From Edaphochlamys debaryana (Eukaryota > Chlorophyta > Chlorophyceae > Chlamydomonadales), in contig JAEHOE010000098.1 of assembly GCA_016858145.1 (NCBI GenBank), positions 434,001-498,000 of the forward strand: 64,000 nt of DNA, in the 5' to 3' direction. How positions within the stretch are numbered: the stretch's first letter is position 1; the number at the start of each line of letters is the position of its first letter. The notes below the pieces were generated by a model, which did not search any database, was not told where the DNA came from, and saw nothing but the letters and a program-made list of their open reading frames with translations. This document shows, piece after piece, positions 44,939 through 54,258 of this stretch. The position numbers and the translations under genes are program-made.

Positions 44939-47037
44939 ATCAATCTTGTGTTGGTCCCGTCCTCAGCCTGGCGCTGCACGCCTCGCCGTCATATGGCCCC
45001 TGTTCCCGTATCAACCCTCATCTGCTTGATTCCCTCCTCTGTGACATCCATGCGCTGGCTGGAACTTTCACAAGATCACAACCCAGGCTGTCAGGCGGCC
45101 GCACATGCTGCTGGCTATGCGCCGGAGGCTCGGCACGAGGCCCTTGACACTGCCAACACCTTCAGCCAGCAGGCGCGGGCTCAGGGACTCGAGCATGCTA
45201 CGAGAACAGGGGGCGTGTGAGGGCGAGGCGTGCACGAGGACGGGAGTCAAGGGACCAACACAGCGTCCGGTAAGGCGCGGGCTCGGTGATACATGCTTAG
45301 GGTTACAACTTCTCAAGTGCCCATAATCATCGTCGTCACATGTTGTGCCGACCGTATTGCAAAGCACGGATCAAGAGCGCTCATTTTTGTGCGTCACGCG
45401 CCCCGTCCCGCTTGCGGCCACACGGGATTCATGTCCGTTCCCCTCCCATAAGTGGGACTTTTGCCACAGTCTCAGCGGCTCATCAAAACCTTCAAGAATG
45501 GTCTGTCAGGCGGCTCGGCACCCGATCCAACCCGGTCCCATGCGCAAAATATAACCGGCGTAGGGGCGCGCTGCGCAGCTGCACACCACCCCCAAGCCAA
45601 CTCAAGTACTGACAGGTAGGAACCCCTTCCCTCCAAACGCTCCGTGACCCAACCACCCCACAGCGCTCACAGTGGATCCTGTCCCCCTCCCGGTACAATC
45701 CCAAGGCCGCAAAACCCGCAGGCCCCGACAGCCCAAACCTGATAAAGCAGTCACTCAACGGCGCTGCAAGTCCAAGCAGGTCACGCAGGTCACGGTCCGG
45801 CCATGTCACCAGCGCACTGGCGCCGGAGTAAGCCGCCAACTCTTGCGGCCTAGCCCACATTCAGAAGACCACAAGCAGGGCTATGTCACGGACCTTGGCT
45901 ACTAGTATGCACCTTAACAGGGCGGCGCCGGGTCGCCGCCTCAGAACCTACACATGCAATCCATGTCCAACCCTGGTCCAACCTGAGCCACCCTTGTCTG
46001 CAACCCAGGGGTTTGCCTCTGACCCAAAACACCCCCGCTCCCCATTCAAGTACTGCTTAAACACGAACGAAAGCCAGGGCACATCGTGAACACGTTTATA
46101 CGGGCTGCAAGGCCCGCTGGTAAACAACGGCGGCGCTTGATACGGATCCCTCAAGGGCTCGCTCGCCACACCTCCGGGGCCCAAGTAGTGGCCGGGGCCG
46201 GGACCATGAATGGCGAGGCATGGCCGTGCATCAGATGCATGGGCAAGTCCCATGTAGGGAATCACGGAAAGTAATCAGTTGCAGCTAATACTACCAAGGC
46301 TTGAAGGGTGAGAGTGATGTGTGTGCGGGACAGGCATGCTGTGGGCGGCACGGTAGGCCACGCTGGGCCCCGTGTGATGCAAAAATCCCCTGGTATCTCC
46401 AGGCAGAATACCAAAGTTGATAGGCCTATAAGTCTCGAAAGGTCGTGTCAGCCCGCGCTTGCCCACATGTCTGGGGTGGACGGCATCGTCAGGCTCTGTG
46501 GCCTGCCAATGGACAGACAAGTGTTCAAACAAACCTCAAAAGTAATGTGCCAGGAAGCTCTAACTCAAGTAACATCTAGCCCATCAAACATCGGCACTCT
46601 CCCAGCCCCAACCCCACCCCCAGCCCCATTGATTTCGAGCACACAGGACGGACATACCTTAACCCATTTACCACGCTAATACCAAATTATCACGCCCGTT
46701 GCCAACGCGCCCGACCCGGCTTCACAAGGCACCCAGAGCTGGATGTATACCCTACGGCACCCAGAGCTGGATGTATACCCTACGGCCCAAAGGACACCTT
46801 CCTGGACACAAGCCGCCCAAGTTGCCAACCTCTATCTGCCGGACTCTGTCATCTCCAGCTAGCCGTGCATGCGGCATACTGCGTAAGCATTTAGGGTTAT
46901 ATCGCGCTGCCCTTGCTGGCACTTCTTAAGCGTTGTACGTGCCCTCGGTCATAGCGTGACACCGACAGTGCCCCCCCCGTGTTGGTCAGCGCAGTTGGCG
47001 CGGTCAACGCACCCTGTCGCAGCAGCAGGTTGGCGCC
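44939..47037. other. Intergenic / MYB-C 3' region
   Basis: No gene is recognised. A TTACA at 45303-45307 (TGTAA on the minus strand) could end the MYB-C transcript, but it is 1.7 kb past the stop, so support is weak. Composition is lower in GC than the neighbouring genes. Confidence 0.35.
46728..46783. repeat. Two exact 28-bp tandem copies
   Basis: The unit beginning ggcacccagagctggatgta occurs twice head to tail with no mismatch. It lies in the presumed MYB-C 3' region. Confidence 0.9.
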
Positions 47038-49078
47038 CTACATGCCACACAGGCCCTCAACCCGCTCCCAATGGCGGCGTCGGACCCGGCAATCCTCCCA
47101 GGATCGCCTACGCTTGTGGTCAGGCACCACCGTCAGCTTTGGCTCATGGATGTCTGGGTCCGACTGTGCGGTCGCCTGGGCACCCGGCACCGTCGCCGGT
47201 CCCGCCTCGCCCTCTGCAGGGCCGCGGGGTCTCGGCGTCGGCGGCTCCTGAGCCGCAACACCGGCAATGTCATTGGCGGAGGGCGCGGCATCCGCAGCAG
47301 CGGTGACCACAGTATCGGCGGCCGAGCCGGCGGCGGTAGTGGTGGCTGCGTTGGCGTTGGCGGCGGGCGCAGCTTTTGTGCCGGCGGTTGTCGCACGGGC
47401 GGCTGCAGCGGCGGCCAGGACCCTCGCGGTATCGGCGGCAGTGGGTTCCATGGAATGGTCCAGCGCGGCGAGCCAGCTCCTGGCATCCGGAGACCAGGGC
47501 AGGCGCGCGTTCCACCCCCGAAACGGCACCTCCCGAAACACAAAGGCTTCGAGTAGGGCCATATGGCGCTTGCCTCGTTCGCACGACGTCGGAACGGTGG
47601 AGGCGGGAGCGGAGGATGCCTCGCTCGCCGTCGGCGAGGCGGCCCGCGCGGGACGAGGCGGCGGGCTTAACGAGGCGGGACCCGGGGCTGCGGGCGCGTG
47701 GGGAGGGCTCTGCGGCGGGCCCTGCCACCCCTGGCCCGGGCCCTGGTGCCATGCCTGCTGACCTGGGTGCCACGCTTGCACCGGGCCGGGCTGCCACCCG
47801 CCTGCGGGCGCCTGCTGGTGCCACCCGTGTGCGTGCGGCGGGGCCCAGCCCTGCTCCTGCCAGCCCTGCTCCGGGCCCTGCGGCCATCCCAGCTGCGGCC
47901 CGAGCGGCAGCCCCTGCGCCGGCCCCTGCGGCCAAGCGTGCTCCTGCCATGATTGCGGCGGGCCGTGGCCGAAGGGGTGCGGCGCCCACCCGCCTTGCGC
48001 GTGGTAGGCTTGCGCTGCTGGCTGCTGAGCAGCTGCCGCCGCCGCAACGGCCAACGGCTGGTGCGGTGCCGCATGCCCCATCACGCCGGCACGCGCGGCG
48101 GTTGAGGTAGCGGCGATGTTGGGGGCCTTGACGGTCGGCTGGGACTCGGCTTCGTCGTACCCTTCCATTAGCTCCTGGCAGATGGCCTCGAGCAGCGCGG
48201 CGCGCGCAGCCGCCGCCTCGTCATCGCGCATTCCCTGGGGATCTATGAGGCCGGTGTGGGCCAGGCGCCTGACGTACAGCCGCCAGAAAGTGGGCGTGCC
48301 GGGGACGTTACGTGCGCCCCTGTGAGACGGGAAAGCGGGGCGGGGACGGTGGTAATGTAGGGTCAACGGGGCGCGCAGCGCGGGGCTTCGTGCCTATACA
48401 GTGCAAGCGTGAGACATACGATAGGAGTGGTGCATCTTCTTGCTAGCATGCGGCCTTAAGGGGGTATACCCTTGCCTGTCCGCCTAGGAAAGACAGCAGC
48501 GACTGAGGGCAGCTTGGCCACGCCCAGGCCACCTGGAGGCAGCCCAAGGCAGCCACCCCTGGCCCTCGACTGCCTCGAAAGCCCACTGACCTCACAAACG
48601 CCACCCTCAGCTCCGCTTGGTTACGGCCGGGCAACGCCTCTGCGAGCCGTGCAAACTGGCGGGGCGGCGGGGAAGAGCAAGAAACAGACGCTAAAACCCA
48701 GGCTACGCCGGGCTACGCCAGGGATACGCGGTACGGTTAGGGCCGTAGACCGCGCGTCAGACATATGAGAGCAGGCCGCCGTATCGTGAAAGACGCGTTG
48801 CTGCAGGGCACGGTACAGATTGAGAGGCTGCCGGACGCCATTCGTGAGTTCGCGACCTGTATGCGGGATGCCTCTTGGGCCACCCAGTTCCCAGGACGTA
48901 GAATACACCCTGCTCGAATTACCTTGTTGCCCAGAAGCACATGCTGTTGCGCCAGGCGCCACAGCTCGTCGGGGCTTAGGGACAGGTCCTGCCGGCAGGC
49001 ACGGCCAACAGGCTGCGACGCCGCCTCCTTCTGCAAGTGGTCCAAACACTGTCTGCTGTGTAGCGGCCGGTGCTCCAT
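47038..49078 (-). CDS. MYB-like protein C, degenerate MYB repeat
   Basis: The exons are 49078-48923, 48655-48591 and 48319-47038, for 500 residues if translation starts at the ATG at 49078. The MYB-type repeat reads LSPDELWRLAQQHVLLGNK, then FARLAEALPGR, then NQAELRVAFVRG. The 19-residue spacing of core residues is kept, but the first two Trp are Leu and Phe, and the DN-I-KN recognition helix is replaced by QAELRV. DNA binding may therefore be altered or lost. The post-MYB segment is TFWRLYVRRLAHTGLIDP, as in MYB-D. A Trp/Gln/Pro/Gly-rich region follows (repeats of GWQxQ and GPQ type), then RGKRHMALLEAF, also shared with MYB-D. The middle exon is 65 nt, exactly as in MYB-D. A preceding RQCLDHLQKEA helix looks like the end of an earlier MYB repeat, so more 5' exons are possible. 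Confidence 0.65.
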
Positions 49079-49752
49079 AGCAAGTCACTCGCCGACTTGT
49101 CCTGTGTCGGATGCGTGCCGGGCACTGCCGGGGTCGGACGCGCGACCCTCCACACAATATTGGACTGCCACAACGAATGCAGACCGGATGTGCGGCCTGG
49201 TGGAAGGAAGCCTGTGACAACGAATACTACACGGCGGAGCAGGAGTCAAGGTAGAGTGCGCTTCTCATTTGCTTTCGCGAGGCCAACATACTCTATTGTG
49301 CTATCAAGTAGTTTAGCTGCTCGCTCCTGCGCTCCGGCACATGGTTTCCGTGCCTATGCTAATGAGTCTGACCCGGGTGTCATCAACTCTACACCCGTCT
49401 GTGAAGATCCCGCTCGCTATCAGTAGTTATCTATGCGCTTCACGAGGATGAGCGAGAACAGAGGTAGGCCGGAGAGAGTACTGGCAGTTAGTCTGAGCCT
49501 GAGACCTGCATTTTCAGATACACGCCCTTACAGAGCACACGATGTATCGCGGGTGGGATTGGCTGCGACGCAGCGCGGGTTATTGCCGAAGTCCTAGCGC
49601 TGTGCCGTACGAGTGCTAACGTGCTTTGGTGGGGCTCTCCAGGGTTCCCGTGCGCTCAGCTTGGCCTCCTGTAACACGTCTGGCCTGAGCGCCGGTCCCC
49701 AGAGGCGAATTTGAGCCTTTCGTACGGCATCGCGAATTACCTCTTCGAGCCT
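49079..49752. other. Upstream region of MYB-C
   Basis: No assigned gene. A frame with NIVWRVARP near 49150 may belong to a 5' exon of MYB-C, but I could not place splice sites in phase. Confidence 0.3.
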
Positions 49753-50029
49753 GCACGTTACCGAAGTGCTCGGACCGAATGGGAACAAGTGCCGTACGGT
49801 CAAACCCGGAATAGCTGGAGCCGAGGAGCCTGGCAATAGCACTGCTCAATATGCGACCTCGGCAGAGCTGTTATACCCAGCATCCTACGTGCCTTAGGCA
49901 ACCTCACAAAGTTCAAGGCACCGCCGGGGATATTGAGCAGTGCTATTGCCAGGCTCCTCGGCGCGAGCTATTCCGGGTTTGACCGTATGGCACTTGTTCC
50001 CATTCGGTCCGAGCACTTCGGTAACGTGC
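49753..50029. repeat. 100-bp inverted repeat with 77-bp spacer
   Basis: Arm 49753-49852 and arm 49930-50029 are reverse complements with about three mismatches in 100. The spacer is 77 bp. Transcribed from either strand this would form a long hairpin. The arms could be inverted copies of one fragment or part of a foldback element. Confidence 0.9.
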
Positions 50030-50599
50030 ATCATGCAACATTTCCATGGCGGCCACTTTCGCGCTTCTGCGTCGCAAGCTGGCCGCTGCGGCGGCCGCTT
50101 CTGCGCTCGCTGCATGGGCAACAACTGAGCCTCTGGAAGCACATTGTCGGCCTGCTGATCGCCGGCACGGTCCGCCGGCCATTGTCCCCATCGGACCGAA
50201 CGTTCGGCGACTGCTCTCATGCATCAAGCATAGCCTCGTAGGGCTTTCTGGTCTTGTGCTCTATCGGCATGGGTGGGGCGTTGCAGAGGTGTGGTGGCTG
50301 GCGCCAATCGGTGCTCCCCAGGTGCAGCGATGTCAGGGATGTTATCAAGCCAGTCCAGCAGACGGCGGCACACGCATGCCCCCACTGGGCAGACATTGCA
50401 TGGATAGATCTGCGGCTACCCTCCTGCCAGCCGCCCCCGATGTGCCCCTTCCAGCAGTGTCGGGCTCCTAAGGACATCGCCCCGGTCGGAGGGATGACAC
50501 GCCCCCTTGGGCCGACCGAATCCTGGGTAGGACGGTGTCACGAATCCGCGCTGAGGATATGAAGAAGTTGGTCTCCGGATACCGCGGGCGACAAATCCC

Positions 50600-50700
50600 G
50601 CCCCTTAGGAATCCCGTCCCCTCGGAATCCTGGTGCCGCCCCCTCGGAATCCTGGTGCCGCCCCCTAGGATTTCAAGGACACCCCAGCCCGAATCCAATA
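50600..50700. repeat. Array of a GGAATCC motif, cluster 1
   Basis: GGAATCC or CGAATCC occurs at about 50607, 50623, 50645 and 50690, set in CCCCCT-rich sequence, with one more degenerate copy. The same motif is denser at 51473-51612. Short motifs repeated near an element end are typical of subterminal transposase-binding arrays. Confidence 0.6.
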
Positions 50701-51472
50701 TGGCCAAGCCCCGCTACTTTTCTCAGTAGCCCCACCGCAGCCCAGGTACAGAGGGGTGGGGCTGCTGGCAGCGGGGTGTGGGTACGTGTGCAACGCGGCA
50801 CGCTTGAACCTGACGCCGTTGACCTTGGTCAAAGCAGTCTGCTCTTCTCGGCTCTTATCGACAATGCCTCAAAACGAACAGCAGTCAACCGCGATATGCT
50901 TTAGCGCCAAGGCGCAGTGCTGGTTTGGCAAGAATGGCCCGCATAGTCGCGCTTCCGCCGGCTGGGTACTCGAATGCAAGGTCGTAGACCTCTATCCTGG
51001 CTTGATATGCTACCAAAGATCATGAACTGGGGCAGACGCACGCCTAGTGACGAGGGTGGCTTTCTTCCAGCGCACTCTCTGGGCCTCCGGCCCTCATAAA
51101 TAGGTCGCTAGGATGACATACAAGTTTCTGGGGCGAAGATGGGGGCCAGGCAAGGCCGAGCCGCTGGAAATTATGACGGTGGCGCTGGGTGCGCCAATTG
51201 GCGCACCACCCGGAAGCGGGCCAGAACGAGCTAGAACGGGCCCCGCAGTTATCCTAACAATATGTCACATGTTAAGGCACTGCTAGACGCCAAGCCGGAG
51301 TCCCGTCGAGGTGTTCGGCACAGCTTGAAGTCGGCTCGCGCTCGCACGGCACCGCACGCGCTCGTCCTGGCACGAACCCAAGCGTACTTACCCCACACAG
51401 TGCTAGGGTGAAGACCCGAGGGAGCACGCGCAACGCAGCCCGTGTGCCTGGACGATATCCAAACGTGTCCCC

Positions 51473-51612
51473 CTTGGAATCCTCACTTGGCCCCCTTGGA
51501 ATCCATACCCATGTCGGAATCCAAACATGGCCGCGGCCGAATCCAGATGTGTCCCCCTCCGAATCCAAACGTCTTCCCCGACGAATCCCCGTGACACGAG
51601 GGTCCGCCGAAT
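51473..51612. repeat. Array of a (C/G)GAATCC motif, cluster 2
   Basis: Seven or eight copies of TGGAATCC or CGAATCC are spaced about 15-25 bp apart. Part of the array lies inside the 289-bp direct repeat and is therefore copied at 52701-52790. Confidence 0.7.
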
Positions 51613-51812
51613 CCCGCCCGCGTGTCATCCCTCCTCCCCGGTGACCCTGTTCCGACGTGCACCGATGGCAGGTCCCGCCACGGGTCCCGCCGCCCCTGAT
51701 GAGCCTGATCCGGCCTGATGAGCCTTGCGTTGGCGCGGGCCGACTGAAATGGATGAGGGGGCTAGGAAGCTTATGCACAAGTGGTTGGGCCACAGCGCCA
51801 CACCACAGAGGG
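51524..51812. repeat. 289-bp direct repeat, copy 1
   Basis: This is nearly identical (I count two differences) to 52701-52989 in the same orientation, with start points 1177 bp apart. It begins aacatggccgcggccgaatc and ends at cacagaggg. Copied gene fragments follow it directly. Confidence 0.9.
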
Positions 51813-51816
51813 CACA

Positions 51817-51991
51817 GGCAACACGTACTTGGACCTGTGAGTCGCAGTTCCCTCGGCCCATGGCCATGGTCATCGGCACGCTTGTCTGGCCCTGCCCTGC
51901 CGCACCCAGTCTCGACCCCTCCGCCTTGCCTAGCCGCGTTCCAACTGCCTCCGCGCCTGTGCTTACACCTTCGATATTGCATTTGACCCTC
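51817..51991 (+). pseudogene. Captured fragment of the BCS1-like gene
   Basis: These 175 bp match the minus strand of 56742-56916 with a single difference that I can see. The matched part is the last 20 nt of exon 2 (encoding NTYLDL), its GTGAGT donor and almost the whole of intron 2, ending just before the acceptor. Keeping an intron means the copy was made at DNA level, not from mRNA. It carries no usable coding capacity. Confidence 0.85.
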
Positions 51992-52189
51992 GCGGAGCTT
52001 GGGGCCCGACAGCGCGTTTGCGGCGTTCCGGCGCATCGCCAGATTGTCCACCATCACGCCGAACAGCATCGCCAGCACAAACTTGATGGCATCAAACATA
52101 CAGTTCCCGACACGATACGGGTAGTCTATCACGCGTTTCAAGCCGGAACCAGAGAGGGTCCGGTCCAGCACAGCTTCGCGGGAGGCCAT
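51992..52189 (-). pseudogene. Fragment of an unrecognised membrane protein
   Basis: This continuous frame of about 66 codons has algal-type codon use and joins directly to the BCS1-like fragment. It includes LKRVIDYPYRVGNCMFDAIK and then a hydrophobic FVLAMLFGVMVDNLAMRRNAA. The look is that of a channel or transporter segment, but I do not recognise the family. It is probably a second captured exon. Confidence 0.5.
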
Positions 52190-52700
52190 TCCTTTGCGTT
52201 TTTTGTTGTTCCTTGCGGCGTCTTTACCTTGCGGAGTCTTTACCTTGGTCGGGATGCTTGCTGCGCTACTAGTTTGTTACTTGGCGCTGAATCTCCGAGT
52301 CGGGTTCAGAGGCCGCTTACAAATCGTATTCAGAGCTGACAGAAGCTTCCGCTCCGACACGCCTATCGAACAGTTTTCGCCGCGTTCGCGACGCCTTAAG
52401 CATTGACCATCTCCTGCGCATCGCAGGAAGGTGGCGCTTTCTATGGGTCCGCATTTCACGCGATGGATGGGTGCGCGTGGCGCTGAGGTGCGGCCGCTGT
52501 GCATCTGTAACAGTCGCCCGACATTCCTGGGCGTTCTTCGACACGTTGTCACATTTCTGCACACTTCTGCACTTTTCTGCTAACGTTTCGACCAGTTTTT
52601 TAACGTTGCTTTTTTCCGGAACACCCCACTCCCACCCGCCCACTCCCTCCCCGCACGCTTAGCGCCCGATCTCTAAGGCTTTGCCCCAAAGGGGCAAGCC

Positions 52701-52989
52701 AACATGGCCGCGGCCGAATCCAGATGTGTCCCCCTCCGAATCCAAACGTCTTCCCCGACGAATCCCCGTGACACGAGGGTCCGCCGAATCCCGCCCGCGT
52801 GTCATCCCTCCTCCCCGGTGACCCTGTTCCAACGTGCACCGATGGCAGGTCCCGCCACGGGTCCCGCCGCCCCTGATGAGCCTGATCCGGCCTGATGGGC
52901 CTTGCGTTGGCGCGGGCCGACTGAAATGGATGAGGGGGCTAGGAAGCTTATGCACAAGTGGTTGGGCCACAGCGCCACACCACAGAGGG
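52701..52989. repeat. 289-bp direct repeat, copy 2
   Basis: Second copy of the repeat at 51524-51812, same orientation. After it the flanking sequence differs: a GC-rich stretch here, the BCS1-like fragment after copy 1. Confidence 0.9.
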
Positions 52990-53702
52990 AATGCGAGGGG
53001 CTGCCATGTCAGTTAGAGGGCGGCGGGGGAGGGTGCGACGTGCGAGTGAGTGGGCACTGGTGTAACGGCCCCTCTCCCATATCCTCCCCCCAGGCCCAAG
53101 AGAGCCGCACCCGACGGGTCACGCCAGCCGTCAGTGCAGCAGCCATAATAATTGCCCCCCCCCCAAATCCTCTCTCCCGATGTCCCCCCACACACGCCGA
53201 AAGGCTTGATGCATTGCAGCGCTCAGAGACCAGCGAGGCAGCTCTGCGTCATGTCACCCTGCCTTTCAGACAGGCGATATCCCGACAGCATGACAGGCCT
53301 GCCCGCACAGCCCCCGCCTGGGCAAGGGCTGTCCTGTGAGCTGCAGTTCTGTGCTGCAGGGAGAGCAGAGCCGGATCAGGAGGTGTGGCCGAGGGTTGGA
53401 CACTCGGACACGGCCAAACCTGCCTGCTTGCGGAGAGCATTTGCGGAACCTGTGAGAAGTCAGGGTGAATTGTGTTGGGGACTTGTGTGTTGACATGCAG
53501 GGGCATGCAGGCGCAAGCCCGTAAGATGGGTTACTTGGGCGCCCCACCTCAAGCATGCCGCGCAGGGCTCATTAGCCAGGAGGCTCTTCATGTGAAAGAT
53601 ACATGTGAAAGATTGTCCCTTGCCCCCACGGCTTGCTGAGATGCATCCCCGCAACATGGCAACAGCAACATGTGCAGAGTGGGCTTTGACGTCAGCACTG
53701 GC
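52990..53702. other. Intergenic
   Basis: No gene is recognised. Short C-runs (around 53153-53165) occur. Overlapping frames are compositional. Confidence 0.4.
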
Positions 53703-53707
53703 TTACA
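53703..53707 (-). terminator. Candidate TGTAA polyadenylation signal for the BCS1-like gene
   Basis: TGTAA on the minus strand, about 550 nt past the stop codon at 54259, a normal 3' UTR length. Confidence 0.5.
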
Positions 53708-54258
53708 GGTGCTTGTACGCAACCGTGCCGCTGCAACACCAAGCGCCAACCCTGCCCGTCCCTGGCCCAGCACACCCTTCCCTTCGGTATGCGTCCATCC
53801 ATCTCTGCTCCACCTACCCCTCCTCTCCATCCAAAGCGCAGAACGCTCCTGTGAACCTCTCGTTGCGCAATCGACATACATCCTGCCTATGAGCTACGAC
53901 GGATAGACCACAACCCGGTGCCAACAGCCACCGGGCGCCTGCGCAGCGCTTTTAAAAATGGCTGCGGCTCGGCAGGGGTCCCGTCCTACTGCTGGCAAAG
54001 CAGCAAACACCGACAGCTACCTGAGCCCCACAGGCCACGGAAAAGACCACTGCCCTCGGTCGTGGGCGTGAAACGGGCAAGAGCAATGCGCTGAAGTGCG
54101 TCAAGGGACTCTTCTCCCACCGGCATTGCCCAACCCCCCTGCCCTAGTCCTGCAGTGCCAGCCGCCTCTTTTCGGGTGCTCTAAGTTGCTCTAACCAGTC
54201 TAGCATTAATCTTCTCAGCCCGCAAGGCAGAGAGCTGCCACACGCCCGTCGCCACCGC

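Larger units (their letters stand above)
50600..52989. mobile_element. Possible non-autonomous element with captured gene pieces
   Basis: Motif arrays at 50.6 and 51.5 kb, a pair of 99% identical direct repeats and at least two adjoining gene fragments suggest a gene-capturing DNA element (Pack-type or Helitron-like) or a pair of nested related insertions. No transposase, terminal inverted repeat or target-site duplication was identified, so the boundaries and class are inference. Confidence 0.4.

Noticed and set aside
51540..51600. CGAATCC strings as tRNA T-arms
   Set aside because: No GGTTC before them and no cloverleaf; the motif recurs too closely to be tRNA genes.
51524..52989. Direct repeats as LTRs of a small retrotransposon
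   Set aside because: There are no TG..CA termini, no primer-binding site and no gag or pol. The interior is host gene fragments.
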